Positions 10,925 through 19,620 of a stretch of 25,252 nucleotides of DNA are shown here, one piece after another; position 1 is the stretch's first letter; each line of letters begins with the position of its first letter. The notes beneath the pieces are model-generated. The model saw only the letters and a list, made by a program, of their open reading frames with translations, did not search any database and was not told the origin of the DNA. The stretch is from Blattamonas nauphoetae (Eukaryota; Preaxostyla; Oxymonadida): contig JARBJD010000664.1 in assembly GCA_033064195.1 (NCBI GenBank), forward strand, positions 1 to 25,252. The letters run 5' to 3'. The translations under genes were made by a program, and so were the position numbers.

Positions 10925-12217
10925 TCATCGGAGATTGAACTTATTGCCGATCTGAGGCGTCAGAGCATTGACTGAATCTGCAATCTTTTCTGTGAAGTGA
11001 ATTGGAATGTCTACAACACGAATGTCTTGGTATGGCTGAAGGAGTTGACAGCGAACATTACCATTGACGTATGACATAAATGTCGCCAATTTATTGAACT
11101 GTCTTCTGCGTTTCTCGAATGTGTGTTGAGTTTTTGATAAATCCAACCGAATCTGAAGCACATTGCCTGGATGATAATCCCATAATCCTTTCCTGTTCTG
11201 AGTTCTCTTGATCTGCTTCAATTTGTCTTGCTTTCGTTGGATATATGCCCATTCGAGTTCAGCATCTCTTTCAACCTCAACTGGAGTCACGATATTGCGA
11301 AAGGCCTTATGAGGAGTTAGATTGTAGTAATCCACGAACTGCTGCATTGCATCATTGTCACACATCTGAGTCACATTGCCACGAAAAGCATCTCTGATGG
11401 TGCGAATCATTCGATCAACAATTCTATTTTTGTTCGTGAATGGTGATGATGAAAAGAAGAACTGGACGTCATTCCTTTCGAGGAAATCTCTGATGCGATT
11501 GTTGTTCCATCCCGATTCTGCATCTCCACGAATGTGCTCAACTTTCACTGTCTGAATCAACTGCTGAAGAGCATTTTGGATTACTACATCATTCATCGAC
11601 GCTATTTTGATCATGACAAGATACTTGGTATTTATGTTCACACACACCAGATAGTATTGCGGAATTGATTGTGGATTTGTCTTGAGCACCATGATGTCAA
11701 TTTCCCACGAATGTCGATACGGAGAGAAGGAAGGACGTTGAAGAAACAATCGATTCTTTGGATTATGATCAGTCACAAACGTATTCTGATCTGGAACTGG
11801 AACTGTTGGATTCACCTGATGAAACACTTTTGTTTTTGACTTGAATGGATAGTCGATTTGCTGTGGAATCCGTGGAGCTGGCGCATTGATCCTTGGCGCT
11901 GGATTGAACACTCTCATTCTTCGCAAATCTGCTTCAAACACTTGATCTGGATGATTGACACGAAACAAAGTAAAATACGAATTGTACAATTCCGACAGTG
12001 TTTTCCCTCCAAACTGGAGAATACGATCTTGTTTTGCTATATCTGACAATTGCTGTGGTGTGAACTGATACTGATGGAGAATACGAGAATAGAGTTGCAG
12101 ATTAGTCTTGAGTCCATTCTCTTCTGAACATTGTTGAAATATCCTTGTTGCATGTCGCTTCTGTTTAGCTACTTCCCATGATGGAACATTTTTGAATATT
12201 GAATCTACTGTTGGCAT
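10925..12217 (-). CDS. Polinton integrase (rve family)
   Basis: This 430-residue protein would cut and join the element's ends into host DNA. The RNase H-fold core runs from about residue 165 to 300. The first catalytic Asp is at ~174 (WEIDIM), the second at ~232 in RGDAESGW, and the third acidic position is near 268 within an N..R..DR.IRT.RD helix. The core is followed by YYNLTPHKA, which is typical of Polinton and retroviral-type integrases. The C-terminal ~100 residues (LWDYHPGNVLQIR and on) look like the SH3-like or chromo-like tail that often contacts DNA or chromatin. The start at 12215-12217 is set by the sequence TTATTTTTATGTCCATTAAATG on the minus strand. It lies 26 bp downstream of the polymerase stop, so the two could share a transcript. 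The length is usual for the family. Confidence 0.92.
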   Translation of the reverse strand: MPTVDSIFKNVPSWEVAKQKRHATRIFQQCSEENGLKTNLQLYSRILHQYQFTPQQLSDIAKQDRILQFGGKTLSELYNSYFTLFRVNHPDQVFEADLRRMRVFNPAPRINAPAPRIPQQIDYPFKSKTKVFHQVNPTVPVPDQNTFVTDHNPKNRLFLQRPSFSPYRHSWEIDIMVLKTNPQSIPQYYLVCVNINTKYLVMIKIASMNDVVIQNALQQLIQTVKVEHIRGDAESGWNNNRIRDFLERNDVQFFFSSSPFTNKNRIVDRMIRTIRDAFRGNVTQMCDNDAMQQFVDYYNLTPHKAFRNIVTPVEVERDAELEWAYIQRKQDKLKQIKRTQNRKGLWDYHPGNVLQIRLDLSKTQHTFEKRRRQFNKLATFMSYVNGNVRCQLLQPYQDIRVVDIPIHFTEKIADSVNALTPQIGNKFNLR

Positions 12218-12243
12218 TTAATGGACATAAAAATAACTTATCC

Positions 12244-15200
12244 TCAGCAAAGATAGTCATCTCTGTTCAATCCATCAATGAATGGAGCACATGAGCCATT
12301 CGGAAGTACCATCATCTTTGTGTGAATTGACGTCAATGCATTCTTTTTCACCAGTACTGTCACCATTGAATCTTCCTTCATTTGAAAGTTCACATTCTCT
12401 CCTTCAATCGGTTGTTTAGTCACATTTGCTTTGATGAATTGTGATTGATCCAGATGTGAATTCCGGGCTAACGAGATACCTTTAATGGCTTTGTGCACTT
12501 GTGTATTTTTCTCACTGATGAAGTAGCACTTTGGCGACAGAGCAATCATGAAATCACCTTCTTTCTCCACTGACAATCCCAGCAGTTTCTTCCTTGATTT
12601 ATTTCCACACTTTGGATTCGGCAACCACTGAAACACTTTCTTGTCGTAGAACTTTTGATTTGACACTATTGCTGATAAACCTTGATGACAGTTTTGATTT
12701 GGATCACCTGCAATAGCGATAGACAACGAGTCTGTGTCACAATAAATGAAAGGAAACTTCTGTTCAACACAGCATTTGGTGAGGAAACTGTAGTAGAAAT
12801 TGAAGTACCAATACTTGGCATTCTCCAGTGTAAAGAACGCTGATTGAAGAGCAGTTTTGCATTTGAATTTCTTGGGTTTCACATCGACTAAATACAAATC
12901 TTTACCAATCTGATCAGTCGACAGAAAATCAGGATACAAGTGCTTCAGAAATGTCTGTTCTCGATTTAACAAATATGATCTTTTGTATTTCTCAGTATTG
13001 AGTGAATCATAACCGTAACATGAATTAAGGATTAGTTTACAGAACTTTTCCATACCAGTGTTTCCAGCCTCGATTGCAGCGATTCGACGTTGAATCATTG
13101 ATGTTATGAATCCATTGAATGCAGTATTCTTCTCGAAGACAGCCATCTCAGACACATCATCGATTTCAAAAGCACAATCATCAATAAGGAACCACAAATA
13201 GTATGAATTGAAGACTCTGTACTCACCAAAAGTGGACAACAGTTGTGTGACTTTCTTCTCTGATTTGCCTTCTGGAACTCCACAATTCCTCATTGCTTCA
13301 AGAGTGTCTTCTGAGCACATCTGATCTGGTCTGATATTGATTGCCTGAATGATTGGAGGCATGTTGATGAAATCATTGATTCTGTCTTCACGAATGTGTC
13401 CCTTCACTTTGACAGCGAACAGATCTTTTCTTTCTTTGATGATTTTCAACATTACTTCCTTCTTTGTTGTGTAGAATTTGACACCTCCAGGCATATACAT
13501 TTTGTTGTGTGTATATTTAACTGCTTTGTGTGGTACTGATGCAGAAACACTTGGATAGAGAGAATTATTGTCAAGACAGAGGATGTGAGTCATTTCATTT
13601 CCAGTATCTTTGTCAATCACTTTCTTGTTTGCACTATCGTATTCAAAACGATGAATTGTGTCAATTCCTGATCGATTCAGTCTGTGCATAACATTGGACA
13701 AACCACCAGTAATGCCACTCCTCAGGAGCTTATACACTCTTTCATCCGTTAATGTCATTTGAAGCTTGTGGATTTGAGCAAATTGGCGTAGTTTAATCTT
13801 GAGTTTTGTCAGGTGTTCATCTCGATTTGATTTCACAACATTACAGTACACACAACATGGTTGACAATTCTCTTTTGTGTGAGATAGTGAGCAGTCAATT
13901 CGATCGAGAGTTGGTTGATTCTGATGCGTAAATGAAGCTCCACAAATTGCACATCCTTTCTTGATCAATTCAGTCATCCATTCATAGTCATTGTCATTCA
14001 CATTCTTGGAATAATCTCGATCTGCTCTCTCATCCTGGTATTCATAATTCTTCACCATATATTTCCATTTCGCTAGTGTCAAATCATAAGCTTTCTCATA
14101 TGTTTTGACTACATAAGTGGCATCGATATCGAAGTCGGCATATGGAGGTGAATCAGAATAGAGTGACGGAAAGTAGGTCGACATATTTCTCAAATTCACT
14201 GCTGCTGCCGGACATGAAACAAACTGCAACATATCGACTCTCCCTGATGCAAACCATTGAATTAGTTTCTGAATTGGATCAATCATAATGAGTGTGTCGT
14301 TGATGTTATAGTTCTTCAGGTATTCTCTTCTTGTACTGAATCTCTTGGCATCTTCAACATAGTCAGAATACGAAAGATCTTTCAACAACGATTCATTTTT
14401 CACATGTGAATAGAACACTTCTTCTGGAAACGGTTCTGATTTATTCAATTCTTCTTCAACATTAGTGATATTGATTGCTTCGTATGGAAAGATGCCTTTT
14501 GAGTCAGTTCCATCACCAAAATCCTGCACAAATGATTTCAATGATTGTGGAGATACAAAATTCATAGCATCAAGGAATCTCAATGACACCTGGAGTTTCT
14601 TATGACGAACCACGAGCTGTTTCGGACACTTTGCAGATCCAAGTGGTGGTTCATAGATGCTCCATTGCGTGAAGTGAAGTGCATTCATGATCACTGGAAG
14701 ATCGAAGTTTGCACTATTCCAACCCATTACTGTGACATACTTATTTGATGGAATTTCTGGATCTGAGTACTGTTGATATTCTTGAATTCTCAGTGCTTCG
14801 ACGAACATATCATTTATGATGAAATGTATAAAGCCAATATTGTGTGCTTGCTTTTGAATTTTCTCTTTTGTCAGATCAGCATCGATTAATCCAGCTTTGA
14901 GACACTTTCTGATCCATTCATCTTCATTGTCTTTCATTTCTTCAAAACTCTTGTCAAGATACACTGATTTTCTACCACTATTGTCATATGAACATTCGAG
15001 TCTATTTTCATCCTTAGTTGTTCGTGAATATGGAAGTGAAGAAGAAAACGCCAATGAATACAGGTGATGCTTGTTCAGAACTGTACTCTTCTCTTGTGTG
15101 TTTTCAGATTGAGGAAGATCCATTGAGAATTCGCCAATGATTGTTTCAATATCGAAGGTCAAGAATTGATCTGTATACTTGTATTCGTTCATCCTTCCTC

Positions 15201-16902
15201 GGGACAAGAGATAAGACATTGTTGGATTGTCAAGAACTGCTGTTAGTATTGGTGCTGAAGCATTGTCCAAATCCACTGATCTTTCTTCATTTTTGATACC
15301 CTGTTCGAGACATTTCTTCACATGATTGTCGAAGTCTCTGGTGCCTACGCCTCTTGAATTATAAGGTCGACAATAGTCTTTGCAGTGTGGACAAATCATC
15401 AATTTCGTCAGCTTTTGTGGATCAGAAACAAACATCAAATGTGCATCCGACTCGAGAATGATCATCAGTAAGTTGAAGTCTCTAGCGTTCTCCAATGGTG
15501 AGAGAAATGACTGAGAAAGAGCATAAATCCATGAACCTCCATTGTCTTTTTCAATTGCTTCATAAATATGTACATTCACATTGAAAAATGCTACAAATCG
15601 TTCAATTTCTGTTGAGATATTGAATCCTGGATACTCTTTGAGAATTTTCACTAATGCTGGACTAGTGAGGTCTGAGTAAAGATCGAATGAAGTGAAATGC
15701 TGCTTTGCGATCTTGATGCGTGAATCACGACAGATATTCTTGCCATCAGCTTCTTTTCCATGAGTGAGATATGTCAAAGCTGTGAAAATACATATCTTGT
15801 ATTTACAATCGACGTAAAACACTGTCTGAAGAGCAATATGTTCTTTCAATCCTGGAACACAAGCACCACCATTTCGCAATCGGTACACATAAAAAGCAGC
15901 TCCATAAATGGCACAAGGCACTCTTTTGGTATCAATCACTGTGACTTCAAAACTGTCTCTTATTCTTGATTTCATCGCATTTATGACTGCATCAATGTCT
16001 TGAGGATTTTGAACGGTAATCGGAGATGTTTTCATTGAGTTCTGATAGAATGGTGTATTCTCTTCATAAGTGGTGTTTCCGTTTTGATCTGTTACAGAAT
16101 TCAGAATCGCAAAGTCAAAAGAGATCTTGAATGGGAAATTCTCTGCTGTGAATACATCTCTGAGTCTTGCTTCAATGTCTGCAAATGATGCGATGTTATT
16201 GCGATTATACAATTGAACAGGACCATTGGCGTCTCGATATTGTTGATCTGCGATGTATCCTGCTGGAGCCAAATTTGCCCTCACATTCTCGAGAGCAGCA
16301 ATAAATGCTCGAACATTATCGACATCTCTCAGCATCAGAGCATTCAATTGTGTTTGTGGCAGCTGTGGAAGGACAATATCATTCTCTATTGGGACTTGAT
16401 ACAAATTCAGAAATCTTCGTCTTCGTTCTTCAAAGTGAGCTAACAGTTGTTGATATCTCGTCCGTTGTTCATATTCACGGATTTCCTGATTGAGATTCTG
16501 CTGGTGTCTTCTTTGCTGTCTTCTCTGCTCCTGATCGTGCTCAATGATTTGTTGATTTGGTTGTACAATTCTTCGTTGTCTGATCTCTTGGTTCAATCTC
16601 ATTTGATTTTCAAGAGTGTTTCTTTTCTGCTGAGCATTCGCATCAATTTGTTGTGCATCAATGGGTTGGTTATTCTGTCTTTGCATTAATTCTTGAATCA
16701 CTGGTGCCATCAAAGGATTCCGAACAGAAAATGTTCTGATGAATTGTTCAATCTCATTCGTGTTGTTTACATCACCTGAAAAGCCATTCTGTCGAAGAGC
16801 ATCATTGGCTGTTTCAATCAATCGTTTCAACGGTAAAGCATCCCAGTCAACTCCAAGCTTTTGAGCAAATTCATTGATGATCTTTATTGAGATGTTCTCC
16901 AT
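12244..16902 (-). CDS. Protein-primed family B DNA polymerase with HNH-like insert
   Basis: This replicates the element from its ends and is 1552 residues long, larger than a typical Polinton polymerase. In order it has a Gln/Arg-rich coiled-coil-like stretch at ~90-165, then a long region of unclear fold. A zinc-binding segment follows at ~500-530 (CPHC..YC...H...C). The 3'-5' exonuclease motifs are FDIET (~583), NSANFDLP (~730) and YNINDT (~864). The HNH-like zinc module lies at ~984-1024 (CAIC, LDRID, H, ENCQPCC, CN..K). The polymerase motifs are SLYPS (~1113), NSCYGY (~1292) and YCDTDS (~1386). The terminal-protein function is expected in the N-terminal part but I cannot see it directly. 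The frame is open throughout and ends with TGA. The start at 16900-16902 is the first ATG after an AT-rich intergenic stretch of 67 bp shared with a divergent small gene. Confidence 0.96.
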   Translation of the reverse strand: MENISIKIINEFAQKLGVDWDALPLKRLIETANDALRQNGFSGDVNNTNEIEQFIRTFSVRNPLMAPVIQELMQRQNNQPIDAQQIDANAQQKRNTLENQMRLNQEIRQRRIVQPNQQIIEHDQEQRRQQRRHQQNLNQEIREYEQRTRYQQLLAHFEERRRRFLNLYQVPIENDIVLPQLPQTQLNALMLRDVDNVRAFIAALENVRANLAPAGYIADQQYRDANGPVQLYNRNNIASFADIEARLRDVFTAENFPFKISFDFAILNSVTDQNGNTTYEENTPFYQNSMKTSPITVQNPQDIDAVINAMKSRIRDSFEVTVIDTKRVPCAIYGAAFYVYRLRNGGACVPGLKEHIALQTVFYVDCKYKICIFTALTYLTHGKEADGKNICRDSRIKIAKQHFTSFDLYSDLTSPALVKILKEYPGFNISTEIERFVAFFNVNVHIYEAIEKDNGGSWIYALSQSFLSPLENARDFNLLMIILESDAHLMFVSDPQKLTKLMICPHCKDYCRPYNSRGVGTRDFDNHVKKCLEQGIKNEERSVDLDNASAPILTAVLDNPTMSYLLSRGRMNEYKYTDQFLTFDIETIIGEFSMDLPQSENTQEKSTVLNKHHLYSLAFSSSLPYSRTTKDENRLECSYDNSGRKSVYLDKSFEEMKDNEDEWIRKCLKAGLIDADLTKEKIQKQAHNIGFIHFIINDMFVEALRIQEYQQYSDPEIPSNKYVTVMGWNSANFDLPVIMNALHFTQWSIYEPPLGSAKCPKQLVVRHKKLQVSLRFLDAMNFVSPQSLKSFVQDFGDGTDSKGIFPYEAINITNVEEELNKSEPFPEEVFYSHVKNESLLKDLSYSDYVEDAKRFSTRREYLKNYNINDTLIMIDPIQKLIQWFASGRVDMLQFVSCPAAAVNLRNMSTYFPSLYSDSPPYADFDIDATYVVKTYEKAYDLTLAKWKYMVKNYEYQDERADRDYSKNVNDNDYEWMTELIKKGCAICGASFTHQNQPTLDRIDCSLSHTKENCQPCCVYCNVVKSNRDEHLTKLKIKLRQFAQIHKLQMTLTDERVYKLLRSGITGGLSNVMHRLNRSGIDTIHRFEYDSANKKVIDKDTGNEMTHILCLDNNSLYPSVSASVPHKAVKYTHNKMYMPGGVKFYTTKKEVMLKIIKERKDLFAVKVKGHIREDRINDFINMPPIIQAINIRPDQMCSEDTLEAMRNCGVPEGKSEKKVTQLLSTFGEYRVFNSYYLWFLIDDCAFEIDDVSEMAVFEKNTAFNGFITSMIQRRIAAIEAGNTGMEKFCKLILNSCYGYDSLNTEKYKRSYLLNREQTFLKHLYPDFLSTDQIGKDLYLVDVKPKKFKCKTALQSAFFTLENAKYWYFNFYYSFLTKCCVEQKFPFIYCDTDSLSIAIAGDPNQNCHQGLSAIVSNQKFYDKKVFQWLPNPKCGNKSRKKLLGLSVEKEGDFMIALSPKCYFISEKNTQVHKAIKGISLARNSHLDQSQFIKANVTKQPIEGENVNFQMKEDSMVTVLVKKNALTSIHTKMMVLPNGSCAPFIDGLNRDDYLC

Positions 16903-16969
16903 ATATTTCTTACAGGATAAAAAAATGAATTCTAATATTTAAATTTGATTTTTTATTTCCATAGAAAAG

Positions 16970-17245
16970 ATGTCAACGAAAATGAAAGGACGACCAAAGT
17001 TTTATCAATCAGAAAGTGATGCAAAGAATGCAATTCGCATGAGTAAAAGAGAATGGTACTATCGAAATCAACAGAAAAAGCAAGAGTTTGATGCACAATT
17101 GAGTGAAGCACAAAAACAATTAATACAACTGGTTTCAACAAAAATAATCAAAGATGATGAATTATTATTGAAATGTTTGGGATATTTATCTGATTCCATC
17201 AATGATCAGGATTCAGCGAAAATTAACCCCATCGTTGATTCTTAG
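16970..17245 (+). CDS. Small basic coiled-coil-like protein, unknown function
   Basis: A 91-residue open frame that I do not recognise. The N-terminal half is rich in Lys, Arg and Gln (KREWYYRNQQKKQEF) and probably helical. The second half has a heptad-like LVSTKIIKDDELLLKCLGYL. It is transcribed away from the polymerase gene from a shared 67-bp AT-rich spacer (gattttttatttccatagaaaag before the ATG). Its 3' end overlaps the opposite-strand neighbour by 23 bp. It could be a DNA-binding or regulatory protein, but that is a guess from composition. An alternative start is the Met at position 4 (MSTKMKG). Confidence 0.6.
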   Translation: MSTKMKGRPKFYQSESDAKNAIRMSKREWYYRNQQKKQEFDAQLSEAQKQLIQLVSTKIIKDDELLLKCLGYLSDSINDQDSAKINPIVDS

Positions 17246-17585
17246 TGTCAATAGCATTTGCGAGACGTTTCACAATGTCTTCAAGCACAGCTATTCTTGA
17301 TACAAGTTCATCATATTTTTGTGGTGAATCTGTATAATTCATTGTTGAAGAACCACCATAGGAATCTTTCCGAAGTGCTATTACTCCTTTGGTTTTAGTT
17401 ATTCTGTATCCATCAATCTTGATCATTTTATTCAGCTTATTTGTGGTGTATCGTTTCAGAATCTCTCCATTCTTGTTTAAATACATCTGAAAACTTTCAA
17501 CTGAATCTAAATTTATCTGTTCTGGTTCAAATGGTTCAAAAACTGTTAGACTCATTTTTATTGAATTAATAAAGTGTACAATCAT
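17223..17585 (-). CDS. Small protein with C-terminal coiled coil, unknown function
   Basis: A frame of up to 120 residues. The likelier start is the internal Met at residue 11 (MSLTVFEPFEP, ATG near 17555), because AT-rich promoter-like sequence lies just upstream. The middle (KNGEILKRYTTNKLN, then YRITKTKGVIALRKD) is basic with short beta-like strands. The C-terminus (LVSRIAVLEDIVKRLANAI) is a clear short coiled coil, which suggests oligomerisation. Its end overlaps the end of the plus-strand gene at 16970-17245 tail to tail. I do not recognise the family. Polintons often have small variable genes here, between the polymerase and the ATPase. Confidence 0.55.
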   Translation of the reverse strand: MIVHFINSIKMSLTVFEPFEPEQINLDSVESFQMYLNKNGEILKRYTTNKLNKMIKIDGYRITKTKGVIALRKDSYGGSSTMNYTDSPQKYDELVSRIAVLEDIVKRLANAIDTKNQRWG

Positions 17586-17667
17586 TTTAAAAATAACCTT
17601 ATTGTGTTGAAATCAATTTGAATCATTTCAAAAATATCTAAACGATTTTGAACAAATTAGATTGATT

Positions 17668-18378
17668 TTAAACTACAAGGTAATCAATACTTACGCTCTG
17701 ACCATATCGAAAGATTGCTGCTTGTTGCTTTGTCAATTGTTTGTATGTACTCCAGAATTCTTTGCATTCCATCGGTGCATTCAGTTGATTGAATACTCTT
17801 CTGATTCGTTCGTTATTGAATCCACCAAAGATCCATATTGAATCGATGTTTGATTTCATATCTGGAGACAGTGAGAATAATTCATGAATGGTGAGAAAGA
17901 ATGTGAACTTTGGTTGACGATTTTCCAGCAATAAGTCCATCAGAATTGAAGGATTCGCTTTTGTTCTTCGCTCACTGAGGATTCTTCTGCAATCGTCGAG
18001 GAGGATCATTGTTTGAAGATTGCGTTCTCGAAATGAATCAAGATGGAGTGTTTTCAGTATTGATTTTCTTGACTGATCTGTCACTGTTTCTTCCCAATTG
18101 TTATCGATGATTTCTTCGTATGCTGCCTTTGCTGTTGAAAGATTCTCCAGAAACACGAATATTTCATTATACTTGACCTTCACAATAGGAATTTTGATTA
18201 GTGATTTGGATCGCTCAAAAGTACCATCGTTGTGCTTGTCAGTGACGTACACAAACAAGTGAAATCTCTCATCTTGGAGAGGCACTTCCTGCACTTTCAA
18301 CAGTTCTCTGAGGACATTATAGGTTTTTCCACTTCCTCTATTTCCAATGAGAACATTCACACTATTTCGATTGAACAA
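17668..18378 (-). CDS. A32/FtsK-type genome-packaging ATPase
   Basis: This would pump the element's DNA into capsids using ATP. About 236 residues are open, which is close to the usual size of Polinton and virophage packaging ATPases. Walker A is GNRGSGKT at residues 12-19. Walker B is the hydrophobic run ending in LLDD at 126-129 (TMILLDDCRRIL). A later FTFFLTIHE segment fits the sensor strand of this family, and an arginine-rich NNERIRRVFNQ follows. It is transcribed opposite to the virion genes, with a ~210-bp divergent spacer to the gene at 18589. The N-terminus of the family may extend further upstream than this frame, and the copy may carry about one break there. Stop TAA at 17668-17670. 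Confidence 0.85.
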   Translation of the reverse strand: MFNRNSVNVLIGNRGSGKTYNVLRELLKVQEVPLQDERFHLFVYVTDKHNDGTFERSKSLIKIPIVKVKYNEIFVFLENLSTAKAAYEEIIDNNWEETVTDQSRKSILKTLHLDSFRERNLQTMILLDDCRRILSERRTKANPSILMDLLLENRQPKFTFFLTIHELFSLSPDMKSNIDSIWIFGGFNNERIRRVFNQLNAPMECKEFWSTYKQLTKQQAAIFRYGQSVSIDYLVV

Positions 18379-18570
18379 TAATTCAGGATGAATTGCACTT
18401 GGAAGTTATTTTCCGACGTTAGAGGTCTTCACCTGTTGCAGCCTCTGATTGACATCCTCTGAGATTGATAAATTATCGAATGAATTGAACGACATTCTTT
18501 GTGTTAAGGTGTTACCTTGTTTTCTTCTTGATGTAATTTGTTTTTGATGAAACATTTATATAAAATTAAA

Positions 18571-18591
18571 TATTTTATTTCTTATTAAATG
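18571..18591 (+). promoter_or_regulatory. Late-promoter-like T-tract plus TAAATG
   Basis: The sequence tattttatttcttattaaatg ends at the start codon of the next gene. It is the most diverged member of the motif family seen at 19090, 19711, 20031, 20362 and 25101. Confidence 0.5.
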
Positions 18592-19065
18592 AACGATCAA
18601 AATATTCTTCGACAGATTCAACAAAGAAATCCGACACAGTCAAAAAGGAAGCAAGGCGTCAATCCCTTCAAACAAAGCACCAAAGACAAACTCGCCAGAC
18701 ATGCAGCAAGTGCAATCCTTGCAGAACATGATTATGATCTCAGATATGAAGATGCATTTCGATCTGCTCCAAGTGCACAACACATGATTGATTCCAATCC
18801 AAAACGATATGGTGGTTGGAATGTACTTGTTGAAGACAGAGATGGAGATGGCTATAGTGACGATGTGATTGTGACTGACAAAAATGGCATTGAACGATAT
18901 TGGAATGGTGGTAAAATAGCTAAGAGACGTGAAAACTTGTATCGAAACGCTTGGACAGCTGCAAATCCAACAAAACAAGGACGAAAACAAACAAAATATG
19001 CTTCATTTAAACAGAATTTAAACGCAACACTAGGTCAAACTGACGTCATGTATCTCAGTAGTTGA
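18589..19065 (+). CDS. Virion-arm protein with a DxDxDG calcium-type loop
   Basis: 158 residues, strongly basic at the N-terminus (QSKRKQGVNPFKQSTKDK) and in the tail (KQGRKQTKYASFKQN). The centre, GGWNVLVEDRDGDGYSDD, holds at residues 83-92 a loop with the EF-hand or dockerin-like spacing D.D.DG..D, so calcium binding is plausible. It is followed by VIVTDKNG and YWNGGK. I believe proteins with this GWNV..EDRDGDG core recur in protist Polintons, but I cannot name the function. Position as first gene of the virion arm and the basic ends suggest a DNA-associated or core protein. The start is fixed by the T-tract/TAAATG signal at 18571-18591, and the gene ends with TGA. Confidence 0.75.
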   Translation: MNDQNILRQIQQRNPTQSKRKQGVNPFKQSTKDKLARHAASAILAEHDYDLRYEDAFRSAPSAQHMIDSNPKRYGGWNVLVEDRDGDGYSDDVIVTDKNGIERYWNGGKIAKRRENLYRNAWTAANPTKQGRKQTKYASFKQNLNATLGQTDVMYLSS

Positions 19066-19089
19066 TCAAAACAAAAATGAATATATGAC

Positions 19090-19110
19090 TTTTTTATTTT
19101 TACTAAAATG
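19090..19110 (+). promoter_or_regulatory. Late-promoter-like T-tract plus AAAATG
   Basis: The sequence ttttttatttttactaaaatg ends at the start codon of the 19108 gene. It lies only ~25 bp after the previous stop, so each gene appears to carry its own promoter. Confidence 0.6.
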
Positions 19111-19620
19111 CAGCCAATTCTCAGTTGTCAATTTACAAAACACACAAGTTCTTCATCAGTTCCAACATCAATCACCAACAATGTCATCATCGACAATAAA
19201 GGATCAACTTCGGGAAGATCAAAACTCGAAGATCGTACTGAACAAAGCGCGAATGTTGAAATGAACAATGAACCAGGTCTTTATGATCCACCACCACTTG
19301 AGATCTATCCATCAGCACCAATTCAAACACGTTCAATACCACTTCGAGAATACACTTCGAATTTAGCAGCATTTAAAGACCAACTTTTACTCGTTTACAA
19401 GAACGCTTTTGCTTGTGAAAAGAAACTCCTGAATAACCTCATTGAACCATCAAAGAAATTGATCACAAACCAAAGTGATTTATGTGCTCTCATCGCTACA
19501 CTCACTGGAATCAACGATGTAGTGATTGAATTGGATGATTTGTCTGACAAGTGTCTATGTATGAATAAACTGCCAATCTTTCGAACAATTTTCAAGATCC
19601 TTGTTGGTGGAAAGATATGA
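19108..19620 (+). CDS. Virion-arm protein with Pro-rich PSAP segment, unknown function
   Basis: 170 residues that I do not recognise as a family. The first ~80 residues are low-complexity (Ser/Thr/Asn) and probably disordered. They end in the Pro-rich DPPPLEIYPSAP, with PSAP at 68-71. The rest (LAAFKDQLLLVYKNAFACEKK, LITNQSDLCALIATLTGI, FRTIFKILVGGK) looks helical with a hydrophobic tail. The P(S/T)AP tetrapeptide is the known late-domain motif by which many viral proteins recruit the ESCRT factor TSG101, but a four-residue match is weak evidence. The start follows directly from the T-tract/AAAATG signal. The ATGA at the 3' end overlaps a possible 25-residue frame. Confidence 0.7.
   Translation: MQPILSCQFTKHTSSSSVPTSITNNVIIDNKGSTSGRSKLEDRTEQSANVEMNNEPGLYDPPPLEIYPSAPIQTRSIPLREYTSNLAAFKDQLLLVYKNAFACEKKLLNNLIEPSKKLITNQSDLCALIATLTGINDVVIELDDLSDKCLCMNKLPIFRTIFKILVGGKI

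Noticed and set aside
15760-16689. Several 60-80 residue plus-strand frames over the polymerase gene
   Set aside because: They are antisense shadows of the well-supported polymerase frame with no motifs of their own.
12244-16902. An intein as the explanation for the HNH-like insert in the polymerase
   Set aside because: I see no Cys/Ser splice start or HN-C/S/T end flanking a hundred-residue-plus intein block at a polymerase active-site motif, and the insert lies between motifs and not in one.
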